NCBI GenBank assembly: GCA_017591395.1
Contig: WEDG01001359.1
Span: forward strand, 1 to 64,000
Origin: Schistocephalus solidus
Taxonomy: Eukaryota; Platyhelminthes; Cestoda; Diphyllobothriidea; Diphyllobothriidae
DNA length: 64,000 nucleotides
Direction of reading: 5' to 3'
The notes under the pieces are model-generated. The model had not been told where the DNA came from. It saw nothing but the letters and a program-made list of their open reading frames with translations, and ran no database searches. Below are positions 1 to 11,429 of the stretch, piece by piece (within the stretch, counting starts at the first letter, position 1; each line of letters begins with the position of its first letter). A program made the translations under genes and the position numbers.

Positions 1-376
1 TGGACACCTGGTAGGAATGAATGACGAGCGACTACCCAAACGAATTTTCTACGGAGATCGCTACGGGTGCTCGCCGAAAGGGAGGTCAAAAATGACGTTA
101 CAAGGACCCTTATAAGAAATCGCTGAAACAACTGCAAATCAACCCGGCGACCTGAAAGGACCTCGCCCAGGATAGACCGACATGGAGAAGATCCGTGAAG
201 ACTGGCTCAGCAATCTATGAGGCCAACCGGATTGCCGCCGCCAAGGCCAAAAGAGCGGCACGAAAGTCGCCAGTGCCCCGGACCAACATCGTCGATGCCC
301 AGGCCCTGTCAACATGTCAGCGCTGTCAACGCATCTTCCGCCCGAGAATCGGCCTGGTTGGACATCTTCGGACGCT
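1..376 (+). mobile_element. LINE fragment: end of RT ORF into first C2H2 finger
   Basis: This is the 3' part of a non-LTR retrotransposon reverse-transcriptase ORF. It aligns with positions 50,930-51,305 of the longer copy in this window: the 'LPKRxFYGD' region, the 'LQINPAT' region, the '[19 protein letters not shown]' segment, then a first CxxC finger ending 'RIGLVGHLRT'. The reading frame is broken before about 195. The match to the longer copy stops near 376, where the sequence changes abruptly to an internal RT segment of a second copy. The element is cut by the left window edge. Confidence 0.8.
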
Positions 377-1330
377 CACCTGAAGCAAGGACTGCTCCCG
401 GAAAGCCAATGCGGCTTCCGACGACACAGATCAACAATCGACATGATCTTCGCTGCTTGTCAGCTGCAATAGAAGTGCCAAGAGATGTGGCCTCATCTCT
501 ACACTACCTTTGTGGATCTGACGAAAGTCTTTGACACGGCGAATCGCGACGGGCTGTGGAAAATCATGCAGAAATTCGGCTGTCCTGAACAGTTCACGCA
601 TATGGTACGTCAGCTTCACGACGGGATGATGGCACGCATTGCTGACAATGGTACAGTATCTGAAGCATTCGCAGTGACCAACGGAGTGAAGCAGGGCTGC
701 GTACTGGCCCCCACCCTTCTCAGTCTATGTTCTCTGCTACGCTGATGGGCGTCTACCGTGACGTAAGACCCCGGGATCCGCATCGTTTACCGGATGGATG
801 GCCAAATCCTCAACCAAGGCGGATGCACTTCCACAGCCACCATCCACGAACTTATCTTCGCTGACGACTGCGCACTCAATGCGACGACAGAAGAGGTACT
901 TCAAAGGAGCATGGACCTCTTCGGTGCCGCCTGTGACAACTTCGGACTTCGCATCGACACTGAGCAAACGGCTGTGATGCATCAGTCGCCGCCCAACACC
1001 ACCTTCACCGCATCTCACATCAATGTCAATGGCGCCCAACTGAAATCTATGGATATCTTCACGTACCTGGGCAGCAATCTCTCCCGCAACACCAAAGTCA
1101 ACGATGAGATCGCCCATCGGATCGCCAAAGCCAGCCAAGCCTTTGGATGCATACAGAACGTGGTCTGGAATCGACAAGGTCTCCACCTCAGCACCAACCA
1201 CAAGATATACAAAGCTGTCATTTTGCCGACGCTGCTGTATGGAGCGGAGACGTGGACGATCTATCAAAAGCAGGCGCGGAAGCTCAACTACTTTTACCTC
1301 AGCAGAATACTAAAGCTGAGATGCTATTAG
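377..1330 (+). pseudogene. LINE reverse transcriptase fragment (palm to thumb)
   Basis: A second, separate LINE piece begins at 'LLPESQCGFRRHRST' and runs through the RT palm. Visible motifs are 'TTFVDLTKVFD' (motif A, catalytic Asp), '[12 protein letters not shown]' (motif B) and '[10 protein letters not shown]' (motif C), then '[22 protein letters not shown]'. It matches 49,880-50,830 of the plus-strand LINE. A frameshift near 745-790 and stops elsewhere make it inactive. It lacks the 5' endonuclease and ends at about 1,330, where antisense LINE tail modules begin. Confidence 0.85.
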
Positions 1331-1371
1331 AATCCACACAAAAGGGTATACTTGCGCTGAATCTACGCACT

Positions 1372-3067
1372 CTATCCTCCTCCCCCACCTTAGCCCGGTG
1401 TCAAGACAGAGTCAAGAAGACAGGAGATGGGAGAGGGCACAGGTGGCTGGCGCGGCCGGAGCTGTCCCTGGGTGTACCACCACACCTGACTCGGATCCCA
1501 CAGAGTGGGAGTGCCATAAAGGCCGCATTAAGAAGGAGCCATTGCAGCCTGATTCTAAGTCTACCAGTCAGCCGGCAGTTCGACCGTCGGTTTCGACGAG
1601 GTCCACCGTATGCTCCACACCAGGTGGTGCAGGGACGGTGACTTGCGCGTGAATTAGTTTTAAGTGATAGTAGCCTTGCGCTGCAGCTACCGCACTCTCT
1701 CCTCCTCCCCCACCTGAGCCCGGTGTCAAGACAGAGTCAAGAAGACCGGAGATGGGAGAAGGCGCAGGTGGCTGGCGCGGCCGGAGCCGCCCCTGGGCGT
1801 GCCACCACACCTGGCTCGGATCCCACGGAGTGGGAGTGCCATAAAGGCCACATTAAGAAGGAGCCATTGCAACCTGACTCTCAGTCCGCCAGTCAGCCAC
1901 TCCACACAAAACACACATTGGCTGACCAGGCGGTCCGAGTTATCCCGTCAGTTGGCAACCTTCCAAGCCACGGCTTTTAGCGCACCGGGATAGTTTTCAA
2001 GCGCGTCAGATTGTTTATAGTGAGGAAAAATACGCTGAGCTCTCGACCTCACTCTCCCCATCCCCACAATCAGACCACTGTCCGAGCCGGTCAGTTGTCT
2101 GATGCGGAAGCAGGCGCAGCTGCTGGTGACCTCGTCTACGTGTATTACGTACACGACCTGGCCCCCAAACACAGCACCAGGATTACACACAACAGGGAGT
2201 TGAACGGCTTACATCTCACATGTGTGAGATAGCCAGAGGTCACGTTAAGAAGGAGCCATCGCAGCCTGACTCTCAGACCACCAGTCAGCCACTCCACACA
2301 ACACACATTGGACTAACTGCGAGGTTTGAGTGTAATTGTCAGTTGGCAACCTTCCAACCGCGGCTCTCAACGTTACCGCACTCTCTTCTCCTCCCCCACC
2401 TGAGCCCGGTCTCATGACACAGTCAAGAAGACCGGAGATGGAAGAGGGCACAGGTGGCTGGCGCGGCCGGAGCCGCCCCTGGGCGTGCCACCACACCTGG
2501 CTCGGATCCCACAGCCAGCCATCCCAGTCAGCCACTCCACACAAAACACACATTGGGCTGACCATGCGGTCCGAGTTATCCCGTCAGTTGGCAACCTTCC
2601 AAGCCACGTCTTTTAGCGCACCGTATTGATTTTCAAGCACGTCAGATTGTTTATAGTGAGGTGAACATGCGCTGAGCTGTCGACTCCCACTCTCCCCTAA
2701 TCCCCACAATCAGACCATCGTCCGAACCGGTCAGTTGTCTGAGGTGGGAGTGGGCGCATTGGCTGGCAGGGATGGCGTACCCGTCTCGCGCGCCACAGCA
2801 TGACCTGAGTCCCCATAATGCACACACCAGAATTTCACAAACTCAGAGGATATGGAGGAGCCATCGCCATCTGACTCCCAGTCCACTGGTCAGCCACTCG
2901 ACACACGCAGCACATACACTGAGCCGACGGCGTGGTCTGCGTGGAAGCGTCAGATTGGCAGACTTCCCAGCCAAGGTTTTGTAGGAAACCATGATTTTAT
3001 CAGGTACAAATGGTGATTGTGAGGGTGTTGTCGATGTATTGGTGCAGGTAGTGTGCGCTGATGTGGC
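1372..3067 (-). repeat. Shuffled antisense LINE 3'-tail modules
   Basis: This stretch is built from repeated non-coding modules that also follow the zinc-finger part of the LINE at 52,040-52,900. Read on the minus strand, the intact order there is A (52,040-52,260), B (52,260-52,500), C (52,500-52,900). Here the antisense order is a partial C (about 1,372-1,575), a fuller C (1,576-1,985), B (1,985-2,235), short and partial C pieces (2,240-2,625), B again (2,625-2,800), then A (2,800-3,067). Short ORFs in this region are shadows of the repeat. The module boundaries are my reading by eye. Confidence 0.75.
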
Positions 3068-3576
3068 TTAGCCTCCGGTGGTTTTACCGGAGGTTGTCTG
3101 GAGGCGCATGTGTCCTAATAGGCCCATGCGGTGTGTAAATGTGCGGGAGCAGTGAGGGCAGTGAAAGCGGGTGCGTCGACTGTATGTAGGAGCCCCAGGC
3201 ACTGGTTCAGCAGCCTCCGTGCGATGGATTCTTAGGTGACTGACCAGGCCAATGCGTGAGTTGAGGTTGCAGGCGCAGTGTGGGCAGGAGAAATCGGTAG
3301 AGGCTGTGGGGATGTCATTCATGGTAGTGGGGGCGGCAGTGGCGGTAAGAATGGAAGAGCGTAGTGTGTGCATGGTGTATCGGTGTTGTCGGCATTGTGG
3401 TGAATTCCGCTGTCATGGATGCACATGTGACTGAATAGGCCCATGCGATGAGTGAATGCGCGAGGACAGTGAGGACAGTGGAGGCGACGATCTCTGCTGT
3501 GATCACTTACCTTGAGAAGATGAAGGAAACAGCAGCAGCTGCCCTTCCTTAGCGTGTTTCTCACCTGAAGTTCCAA
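3068..3576 (-). pseudogene. LINE C2H2 zinc-finger segment, antisense
   Basis: On the minus strand this encodes C2H2 fingers of the LINE tail type. Visible are 'CPHCPRAFTHRMGLFSHMCIHD' in a partly broken frame, 'CPHCACNLNSRIGLVSHLRIH' and 'CPHCSRTFTHRMGLLGHMRL', with the linker 'TGEPVPGAPTY' in the form 'EPVPGAPTYSRR'. Spacing is CX2CX12HX3H. It corresponds to 51,640-52,030 of the plus-strand LINE. The frame is interrupted between the two parts (3,319-3,576 and 3,068-3,373). It sits immediately outside the left arm of the large palindrome. Confidence 0.8.
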
Positions 3577-3639
3577 TGATGCAGTAGAGAAAAAGGTCTA
3601 CAGGAAGGTAACGAACACAATACAGCTTTTCAATTTTCA

Positions 3640-5035
3640 CAACAACCATGCGCTGGCTCACAAACAAAGCTGTATCAGAACGCTTAAAACGAATCCAAAT
3701 TCCAGACAACAACCCGGAGGAGAAAGAACGCGAGATCCGTTACCTCCGCGGCGTTCAGAAGCCGATGCCTTCCTTGTTCGCCCCAGCCCCTAAGGTATGG
3801 TATGCTATGCACGTGTCAAGCACGTGTCAGAGGCATTATTGTTCCAAAAAGTCTTTACTTGTGACGAGACCGGCCCGTTTTGCAAGAAATTGACGACGAG
3901 GATCTATATCATACCAGAGGAAAAATCTCTGCCACGTAACAAGCCAATGAAGGATCGCCTTACCCGTCGTTCTCTGCGTGAATGCAAGTGGCGATTACGA
4001 GGTCAAACCGCTGCTCGTCTCTTGCTCTGATAATCCACGACTGTTTAAGGCGTGTGTAGTGCATAAGCCGCAGCTGAATGTGACGTGGACGTCCAATAAG
4101 GAATCCTGGGTCAAGCGGATATTAAGCACTGAATGGGACAATCTCGTTTTTGGCCCCTCATTCAGGAGTTATCTGGAAGAGAAGCGCTTACCACACAAGG
4201 CCTTGCTTATGCTCGATAATGCTCCTAAACATCCCCCATAGATGACAGATGATTAACTTCCAGAAAAGCAGTTCATCATCCTAAAGTAACTTCCTCCCAA
4301 CACAACTCCACTCCTCCAAACCATAGGCCAGAAAGTCACTGCCAACTTTCCGAAGGTCTGCATGAAGGTCTTGTTGGAGAGGTGTAGGGATGTGCTAGAC
4401 ACCGTAGACCTGACCCTCGCAGGATTTCGAAGGAGCACTTTTATATCCTGGACGCCTTAGGTTTAATCAATAGGGCCTGAGAAGGAGTGACAAGGAGGGC
4501 CCTAAACTCTGCATGGCAAAACCTGTGGACCGGGGATGTCCCTGAGCGAGACTTCGAACGATCCGGAAGTGCATCTATTGGATGATATTGTCGCTCCGGG
4601 GCAAATTTTGGATCTGGAGGTGGATGCTGCTGATGTGCAGGAGTTAATGAGGGAGCAAAGTGATGAGCTGACTGCTGAAAAACGCATGGAAGTTCCGAAG
4701 GAGCTGAATCAAGAGGAGGTACAAGAACAATCATCAGGCTTAGTGGTGGGAATTATTGAGAAAATGAACACATTCCTGGAAATGCATCGCCCTAACAAAG
4801 CTGCGACTGCATGGTGTGTGCACATTTTCAATGATAATTGAATGTCCCATTTTAGGGACATCTCCAAACGATAACAAAAACAATTGTTAGTAGATGCGCG
4901 TTTCCGAATGATACATGGAACATGGGCAAGTTATAGCAAACCATAATCCGGTCCAAATGGGGTGAAATTCACAAGAATAGAGAGCCCGCCTGACTCAGAG
5001 TCGGCCTCTCCTTCAACACCGTAACCATTCTGAGC
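3640..5035 (+). pseudogene. Tigger/pogo (TIGD1-like) transposase remnant, left copy
   Basis: A decayed DDE transposase of the pogo/Tigger type. Recognisable pieces in order are 'CDETGPFCKKLTTRIYI' (first catalytic Asp region) near 3,860, 'PMKDRLT', 'SGDYEVKPLLVSCSDNPR', 'LMLDNAPKHPP' (second catalytic Asp region) near 4,210, 'LPPNTTPLLQ' near 4,300, and a C-terminal acidic stretch 'EVDAADVQELMREQSDEL' with 'KELNQEEVQEQ' at 4,600-4,740. This order and wording fit TIGD1-like proteins. Frameshifts at about 3,970 and 4,245-4,530 and several stops make it inactive. The piece 3,640-3,857 has no partner in the right copy, so its membership is uncertain. Confidence 0.75.
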
Positions 5036-6242
5036 CTTCCCACCTCCCCGTCGTTTCCTTCAAGCCATCAACGACTCTTCCTACGATAACTTACAACGGA
5101 AAACAGTAAAAAGAACCTTTATAATTACATGTATTATAATTACATTATAACATTTCTTATTGATGTTCTCCGGGGTGGAAAAGATTAATTTTATTTCAAT
5201 TATTTTAAATGTGGAAATTCATTTCACAAGACGAGCGTTTAACATGACGAGCTCGGTGCCGGAACGGAGTAAATTAGTTAACTGAGGTTGCTCTGAACTG
5301 ATTACAGCCCGAGCCTTTCGCTGGTCGATTGAAGGCAACACATAAAACTTAGTAGGCATGGCCAGAACTTATTTGTAGGCTCTTCTGAGAAAAACTGAAA
5401 TTAACCAATATGCGTATGCGCATTTTCGCTCGGATGCTACAGTAGTAGAACTAACTGTGACCATATCAGTAACGAATGCTGGTTCCTACAGTTGTTTTAC
5501 AATGCCCGCTTTGAATATTGCCCTTGCTCAGTATTCAAAGGTGGTGCAGATTGATGTCGCTTACAGGTCCTAATCTTACCACAGGCGCAGTTATGCGTAA
5601 AACGCCTTTTGTGTGGTTTTGATGACTGGAAAGCCCCATTGTGCAGAATGTGCCGTTTGGTAACTGAAGGAGTTGTTGGGGTTTGCTCTGCCGAAACACC
5701 GAAATGTTTGTGTTGACTTACATAGTCCATGTTCTGTAGGCCTTCAGACTTAATCAAATCGACTTAGGTGTCTAGGATATTACACGTTTCTGTGGGGACA
5801 TAAACTCCATGATTCCGTGAATTGGAAGCAGATTTCAGTGATTATTACTCCATGTCGGGGAAAACTGGAAGTTGGGTAGGGTTATGTTCCCCTCTCTGAA
5901 CTTTCTCCATAGAAGTAAATTTGCATTACATTAAAACACGTGGGCGTACAAGTAAGATGTTTCCCCTTTACGGGGTTAAACGTCACGTACACGCCAACGA
6001 TTACCTCAGTCCCCCTAAAGGGCTTTCGCCATAGTTCAGACCGCCAACGATTAAACGATCAGCAGAAGAAGATGCAATCACTAGATCGGGAAATTTATTG
6101 GTCTTGAAGTTTGTGATATTCACTTGAAGACAGCCTCGGAAGCAGTGGCAGAGAAGGCTGATAGAGACCCAGGGAGCGGCCATTACTGGCTAGTTCGCGG
6201 GTGAACAGTGAATCATAGCATCAAAGAGGACCCCTCATGATT
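3858..6242 (+). repeat. Left arm of 7.5 kb palindrome
   Basis: From 'gtgacgagaccggcccg' near 3,860 to 'gaatcatagcatcaaa' near 6,240 the sequence is matched, reverse-complemented and nearly base for base, by 11,407 down to 9,022. The arm contains the Tigger transposase remnant, then about 1.2 kb of non-coding DNA. That part includes an AT-rich stretch near 5,120-5,150 and an antisense ORF at 5,497-5,757 whose mirror image occurs in the right arm. Differences are scattered substitutions and small indels. Boundaries are placed by eye to within about 10 bases. Confidence 0.9.
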
Positions 6243-7194
6243 TCAACTTCTCGAGATCGCGGATGCTGGCGCGAGCCGGCAAAAGAACGAGCGGGAACTG
6301 TTGGATGTGTGGATGTTGCACACTAACCCTATTTAGCAGACAGGTCCATCTACTCCCCCCCCCCTCCGCCGGTCATCACGTGCTACGCCCACGCAGCCAG
6401 GTAGAGCGACCCACTTTCCCGCCAAGGACGCACGCCACCATCACGTCGCGTGACTTCGGCTCAGTCACCCCGTCTATCCCCCCACCTCTCCCGCTTGTTG
6501 TTCGACTACGCAAATATTCGCTTTGTTGTTGCACTCAAACTGGACTCCCGTGCGAGTCCTAAAGCTCAGCCTAATAAACCTACTGTTCCAGCGACTGAGT
6601 CTTCGCCATCTTCGTAATTGTCCTCTGCAGTAGGACAGCTTTCTCAAGTAGGCTTAATTGGCTTCTAGCCACCTAACTAATTAATGCGCTTCCAGTATAC
6701 TGTCGCTGCCTTTAAAAATTTCTGAACGGTAAGTGTTTTGTTGGCTGAATCAGTGCCATATGCCCTTTTTAAGGGTTTGTTTGGGCCGATTTGTTTACGT
6801 GAATGGATTCTTGTTTATCGTTTGCGCATTGTAAGTTTAGGCCACGGATGGACAAATGCAAATAAGGTCAATGTTCGCACAAGTTCACACTTGGACGAAC
6901 GGAAGTGGAAGTAGAGCATACAAACAAACAGTTCCACTATGGTTCAGAAAGATTAGCACTGAGAAACTCAGCCTTGAGGAGGAAGTTTGGGAGTCCCTTC
7001 TACTGCGGATGATATATTGATGGTTTTAACGAAAGACTTACATACTGAATCCGATCGAAGTTGTTAAAAACCTGAACAAGCGGATCACGAACCAACTGAA
7101 GAAAGACAGTGATGGAATCGATATCGGTGTATTCTTCCCTTCATATGCGTGATAAAATCTATCCACTTATTAATTGAATTGTAGCCAGTGACGA

Positions 7195-7300
7195 AAAGTA
7201 TGTGCTGTTATCCCATCAACTAGCCAACAGGTCGTGGACTCGATCCCGTGACCAGACACTCTTAACATAATTGGTATAGATACGGCTAACAGCAAACAGG
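7195..7300 (+). repeat. Possible decayed tRNA-related SINE
   Basis: The stretch around 'aggtcgtggactcgatccc' resembles a Pol III B box in the same setting as the SINE at 29,336-29,610, where 'aggtcgcgggatcgatcc' is followed by a similar 'ggtat..acggcta' body. The A box is not clear. Similarity is weak and the call is tentative. Confidence 0.3.
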
Positions 7301-7659
7301 TGTGAGAATTCCTCGGGGATTGATACTCCAATGGGGCCGGTAACAAACACTTCGTTGACCTCGAGGTCAAGGGGCTGATAGCCTTCCTCCATCGTGCGAG
7401 TAGCGAATTGAGACAGTAGGTAATCTCTCCCGTTTGTATTCTAGTACTTACGAGCTAAGTCATCGTCCTGTCTGGCTTGTATATTAGCAAGGATATTTAT
7501 AACACGGCAGTTGGCAAACTACGTCTGATAGCTCTCTTGCATCAAGCCAGTCCTTCATCTGGCAGGCGACGGGGAATACCAAGGCCTAGGTCCACGGCAG
7601 TGCGGTTTAGTTGCCTCTGACACGTTCTTCACGTGCGGTCGAGATTGTCAAAGTCTTAT

Positions 7660-7990
7660 TGGTACTCTCCAGTTTTTTCTTCGTAGGTGTATACGGAGAT
7701 AGCGGCTGATGAATTTTTTGTTTTTGAGTAGCCGTTCTTTGCAAATTGGCCCTGCAAGTGTCGTATTTCCTGTAATCCTCCTTGCTGTTCGCTATAATGG
7801 GTATTATCCTTGCGAGGAAGGCTTTAACACGGGTGCATTTTGAACCATCTGGTGGTTGCTATGATAGCGGAGGACTTTGGGTGCGTGAGGCGTGTGGTGT
7901 TCAGTTCATCATCGGGCCTGCGTGAGATGAGAAAGTTAAGGAAGGGAACTTCACGACTTACACTTCTTAGTTTGTGAATTTACTGTCGGA
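7660..7990 (-). pseudogene. Possible decayed Penelope-type RT connector
   Basis: On the minus strand, broken frames read 'EVPFLNFLISRRPD' followed by 'EIRHLQGQFAKNGYS'. This recalls the 'LPFLDxLVxRxxDG' block and the later 'ExxHLxxxFxxNGYP' block that separates RT and GIY-YIG domains in Penelope-like elements. Stops occur and neither the RT catalytic motif nor the nuclease is legible. It could be chance similarity. Confidence 0.35.
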
Positions 7991-9021
7991 GCAAGTCCTG
8001 AAGGTCTGATAACCGGTCTGTTACGGCGCGGCCCAATGCTAAACTTCAAAGCAAGCACGCGCCGTACCAGCCACGACATGTTCACTCAGATAGTTAATTA
8101 GCGTACGCTACAGTGTCGGGCACGCGTGTGGTAGATCGAATAATTGATATTTTGTCCGCGAGAAATATTCACGCACGAACCGGCCAATCGATGACTGTTG
8201 CGACCCTAGTCGGACTTTTCAGGAACGCGATAGGTTGGAATATGCCAGAACGCCCAGCGGACCAAAAAAATACAGCGAGATGGATAAGAGTACCACCCTT
8301 TTGTGTTTACAATTGAGACTAAGCATGTTTTCCGAACCGGTTCTCTTCCTCTTCAAACTACCCGCCGGAATATAACATGGTCCCTCTTAATTAGGACGAT
8401 CGTCTCCTCTACATACCAACGTCAAAGTGCAAGCTTGTAGAAGTTGAAAGTGACCTCTTTCTACCACTAGGTTGGAAATCGAAGAACCCCTCGATATGCC
8501 GTTAACTTGTTGTGCCGCTCGCTAACCTCTGACCGTCTGCAGTCCCACCGATCCGTCTTCCCCTCCCCCTTCCCGCACAAAAGACAAACTCGTCCGATAC
8601 AAACCGCCAAGAGTACCGTTTCCTTAACAGGCGTACTCGCCTAGTGTGTGTGTAGGTTTGGTTATTGAGAAGCAGATTTTATTTGCACCTAGCTAATTCG
8701 CTCTTCCCAACAAACATAATTTCCTTGTTTTGGGAAAAATGCAAGCTAATCGCAAGCGGGCGTATGCAGGGTACCCGACCTGGCCGAATTCACGTCTATG
8801 CTGAATGGCCGCTACGGGCTCACAAATCGAACGTTGAATAGCGTCCGCGAGAGCTAAAGGATGGGGCTGCCATCGAAGGCAAAATAGGAAGGAGAGCTTG
8901 CAACGGGTGATCACGTTAAAGACATGATATATCCCCATTGGCAATGAATCGGAAACTCCACGCGTTCACTCATGCACCGCTTCCTTTAGCCACATGCCTT
9001 CAGTAATAAACGCCACCCAGG

Positions 9022-11407
9022 TTCATCATGGGGGTCCTATTTGATGCTATGATTCCCTGTTCACCCGCGAACTAGCCGGTAATGGCCGCTCCCTGGGTCT
9101 CTATCAGCCTTCTCTGCCACTGCCTTCTTGGATGTCTGAAAGTGAATATCACAAACGCCAGGTCAATAAATTTCACGCTCTAGTGATTGCATCTTCTTCT
9201 GCTTATCGTTTTATGTGCGCACTCTGAACTATGGCGAAAGGTCATACGGGGACTGAGGTAATCGTTGGCGGTGGTACGTGCCGTTTAACTACGTAAAGGG
9301 GAAACATCTTAATTGTACGCCCGCGTGTTTTAATATATTACACATTTACTTCTACGGAGAAAGTTCAGAGCGGGGAACATAACCCTACCCAACTTCCAGT
9401 TTTCCCCGAAATGGAGTAATAATCACTGAAATCTGCTTCCAATTCACGGAATCATGGAGTTTATGTCCCCACAGAAACGTGTAATATCCTAGACACCTAA
9501 GTCGATTTGATTATGTCTGAAGGCCTACAGAACATGGACTATGTAAGTCAACACAAACATTTCGGTGTTTCGGCAGAGCAAACCCCAACAACTCCTTCAG
9601 TTACCAAACGGCACATTCTGCACAATGGGGCTTTCCAGTCATCAAAACCACACAAAAGGCGTTTTGCGCATAACTGCGCCTGTGGTAAGATAAGAACCTG
9701 TAAGTGACATCAATCTGCACCACCTTTGAATACTGAGCAAGGGCAATATTCAAAGCGGGCATTGTAAAACAACTGTAGGAACCAGCATTCGTTACAGATA
9801 TGGTCACAGTTAGTTCTACTACTGTAGCATCCGAGCGAAAATGCGCATACGCATATTGGTTAATTTCAGTTTTTCTCAGAAGAGCCTACAAATAAGTTCT
9901 GACCATGCCTACTAAGTTTTATGTGTTGCCTTCAATCGACCAGCGAAAGGCTCGGGCTGTAATCAGTTCAGAGCAACCTCAGTTAACTAATTTACTCCGT
10001 TCCGGCACCGAGCTCGTCATGTTAAACGCTCGTCTTGTGAAATGAATTTCCACATTTAAAATAATTGAAATAAAATTAATCTTTTCCACCCCGGAGAACA
10101 TCAATAAGAAATGTTATAATGTAATTATAATACACGTAATTATAAAGGTTCTTTTTACTGTTTTCCGTTGTAAGTTATCGTAGGAGGAGTCGTTGATGAC
10201 TTGAAGGAGACGATGGGGAGGTGGGAAGGCTCAGAATGGTTACGGTGTTGAAGGAGAGACCAACTCTGAGTCAGGCGGGCTCTCTATTCTTGTGAATTTC
10301 ACCCCATTTGGACCGGATTGTGGTTCGATATAACTTGCCCATGTTCCATGTATCATTCGGAAACGCACATCTACTAAAAATTGTTTTTGTTGTCGTTTGG
10401 AGATGTCCCTAAAAAGGGACATTAAATTGTCATTGAAAATGTGCACACACCATGCAGTCGCAGCTTTGTTAGGGCAATGCATTTCCAAGAATGTGTTCAT
10501 CTTCTCAATAATTCCCACCACTAAGCCTGAGAATTGTTCTTGTACCTCCTCTTGATTCAGCTCCTTCGGAACTTCCATGCGTTTTTCAGCAGTCAGCTCA
10601 TCACTTTGCTCCCTCATTAACTCCTGCACATCAGCAGCATCCACCTCCAGATCCAAAATTTGCCCCGGAGCGACAATATCAACCAATAGATGCACTTCCG
10701 GATCGTTCGAAAGTCTCGCTCAGGGACATCCCTGGTCCACAGGTTTTGCCATGCTGAGTTTAGGGCCCTCCTTGTCACTCCTTCTCGGGCCCTATTGATT
10801 AAACCTAAGGCGTCCCAGGATATAAAAGTGCTCCTTCGAAAATCCTGCGAGGGTCAGGTCTACAGTGTCTATCACATCCCTACACCTCTCCAACAAGACC
10901 TTCATGCAGACCTTCGGAAAGTTGGCAGTGACTTTCTGGCCTATGGTTGGGAGGAGTGGAGTTGTGTTGGGTGGAAGTTAGTTTAGGATGATGAACTGCT
11001 TTTCTGGAAGTTAATCATCTGCCATCTATGGGGGATGTTTAGGAGCATTATCGAGCATATGCAAGGCCTTGTGTGGTAAGCGCTTCTCTTCCAGATAACT
11101 CCTGAATGAGGAGCCAAAAACGTCATTGTCCCATTCAGTGATTAATATACGCTTGACCCAGGATTCCTTATCGGCCGTACACATCACATTCAGCTGCGTC
11201 TTATGCACTACACACGCCTTTAACAGTCGTGGATTATCAGAGCAAGAGACGAGCAGCGGTTTGACCTCGTAATCGCCACTTGCATTCACGCAGAGAACGA
11301 CGGTAAGGCGATCCTTCATTGGCTTGTTACGTGGCAGAGATTTTTCCTCTGGTATGATATAGATCCTCGTCGTCAATTTCTTGCAAAACGGGCCAGTCTC
11401 GTCACAT
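9022..11407 (-). repeat. Right arm of 7.5 kb palindrome
   Basis: Reverse-complement partner of 3,858-6,242. At the inner edge the match fades near 9,022, just inside 'gggggtcctatttgatgc'. At the outer edge it stops at about 11,407, where 'gtcacatggcaacgaac' differs from the left arm. It contains a longer open piece of the transposase C-terminus than the left arm (10,240-10,695) and the mirror of the 5,497 ORF (9,507-9,707). Confidence 0.9.
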
Positions 11408-11412
11408 GGCAA
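10240..11412 (-). pseudogene. Tigger/pogo (TIGD1-like) transposase remnant, right copy
   Basis: Mirror copy of the left transposase. The first piece (11,412-11,026) is open for 128 codons: 'CDETGPFCKKLTTRIYI', 'KPMKDRLTVVLCVNASGDYE', 'RILITEWDNDVFG', and 'LHMLDNAPKHPP', covering two of the three acidic active-site regions of a DDE/DDD transposase. A broken middle follows, with 'PPNTTPLQ' wording near 10,975. Then comes the C-terminal acidic piece 10,695-10,240 with 'NLMSLFRDISKRQQKQF', absent as an open frame in the left copy. Everything N-terminal to the first Asp (the CENP-B-like DNA-binding domain) is missing, because the arm ends at 11,407. Confidence 0.8.
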
Positions 11413-11429
11413 CGAACACCTTTTTTCAT

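Larger units (their letters stand above)
6243..9021. other. Palindrome spacer, no intact gene
   Basis: The 2.8 kb between the palindrome arms shows no intact coding region. It contains a C-rich stretch near 6,350-6,365, a possible tRNA-related SINE near 7,200-7,290, and a possible decayed Penelope-type RT on the minus strand at about 7,660-7,990. The rest I cannot assign. Confidence 0.6.
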
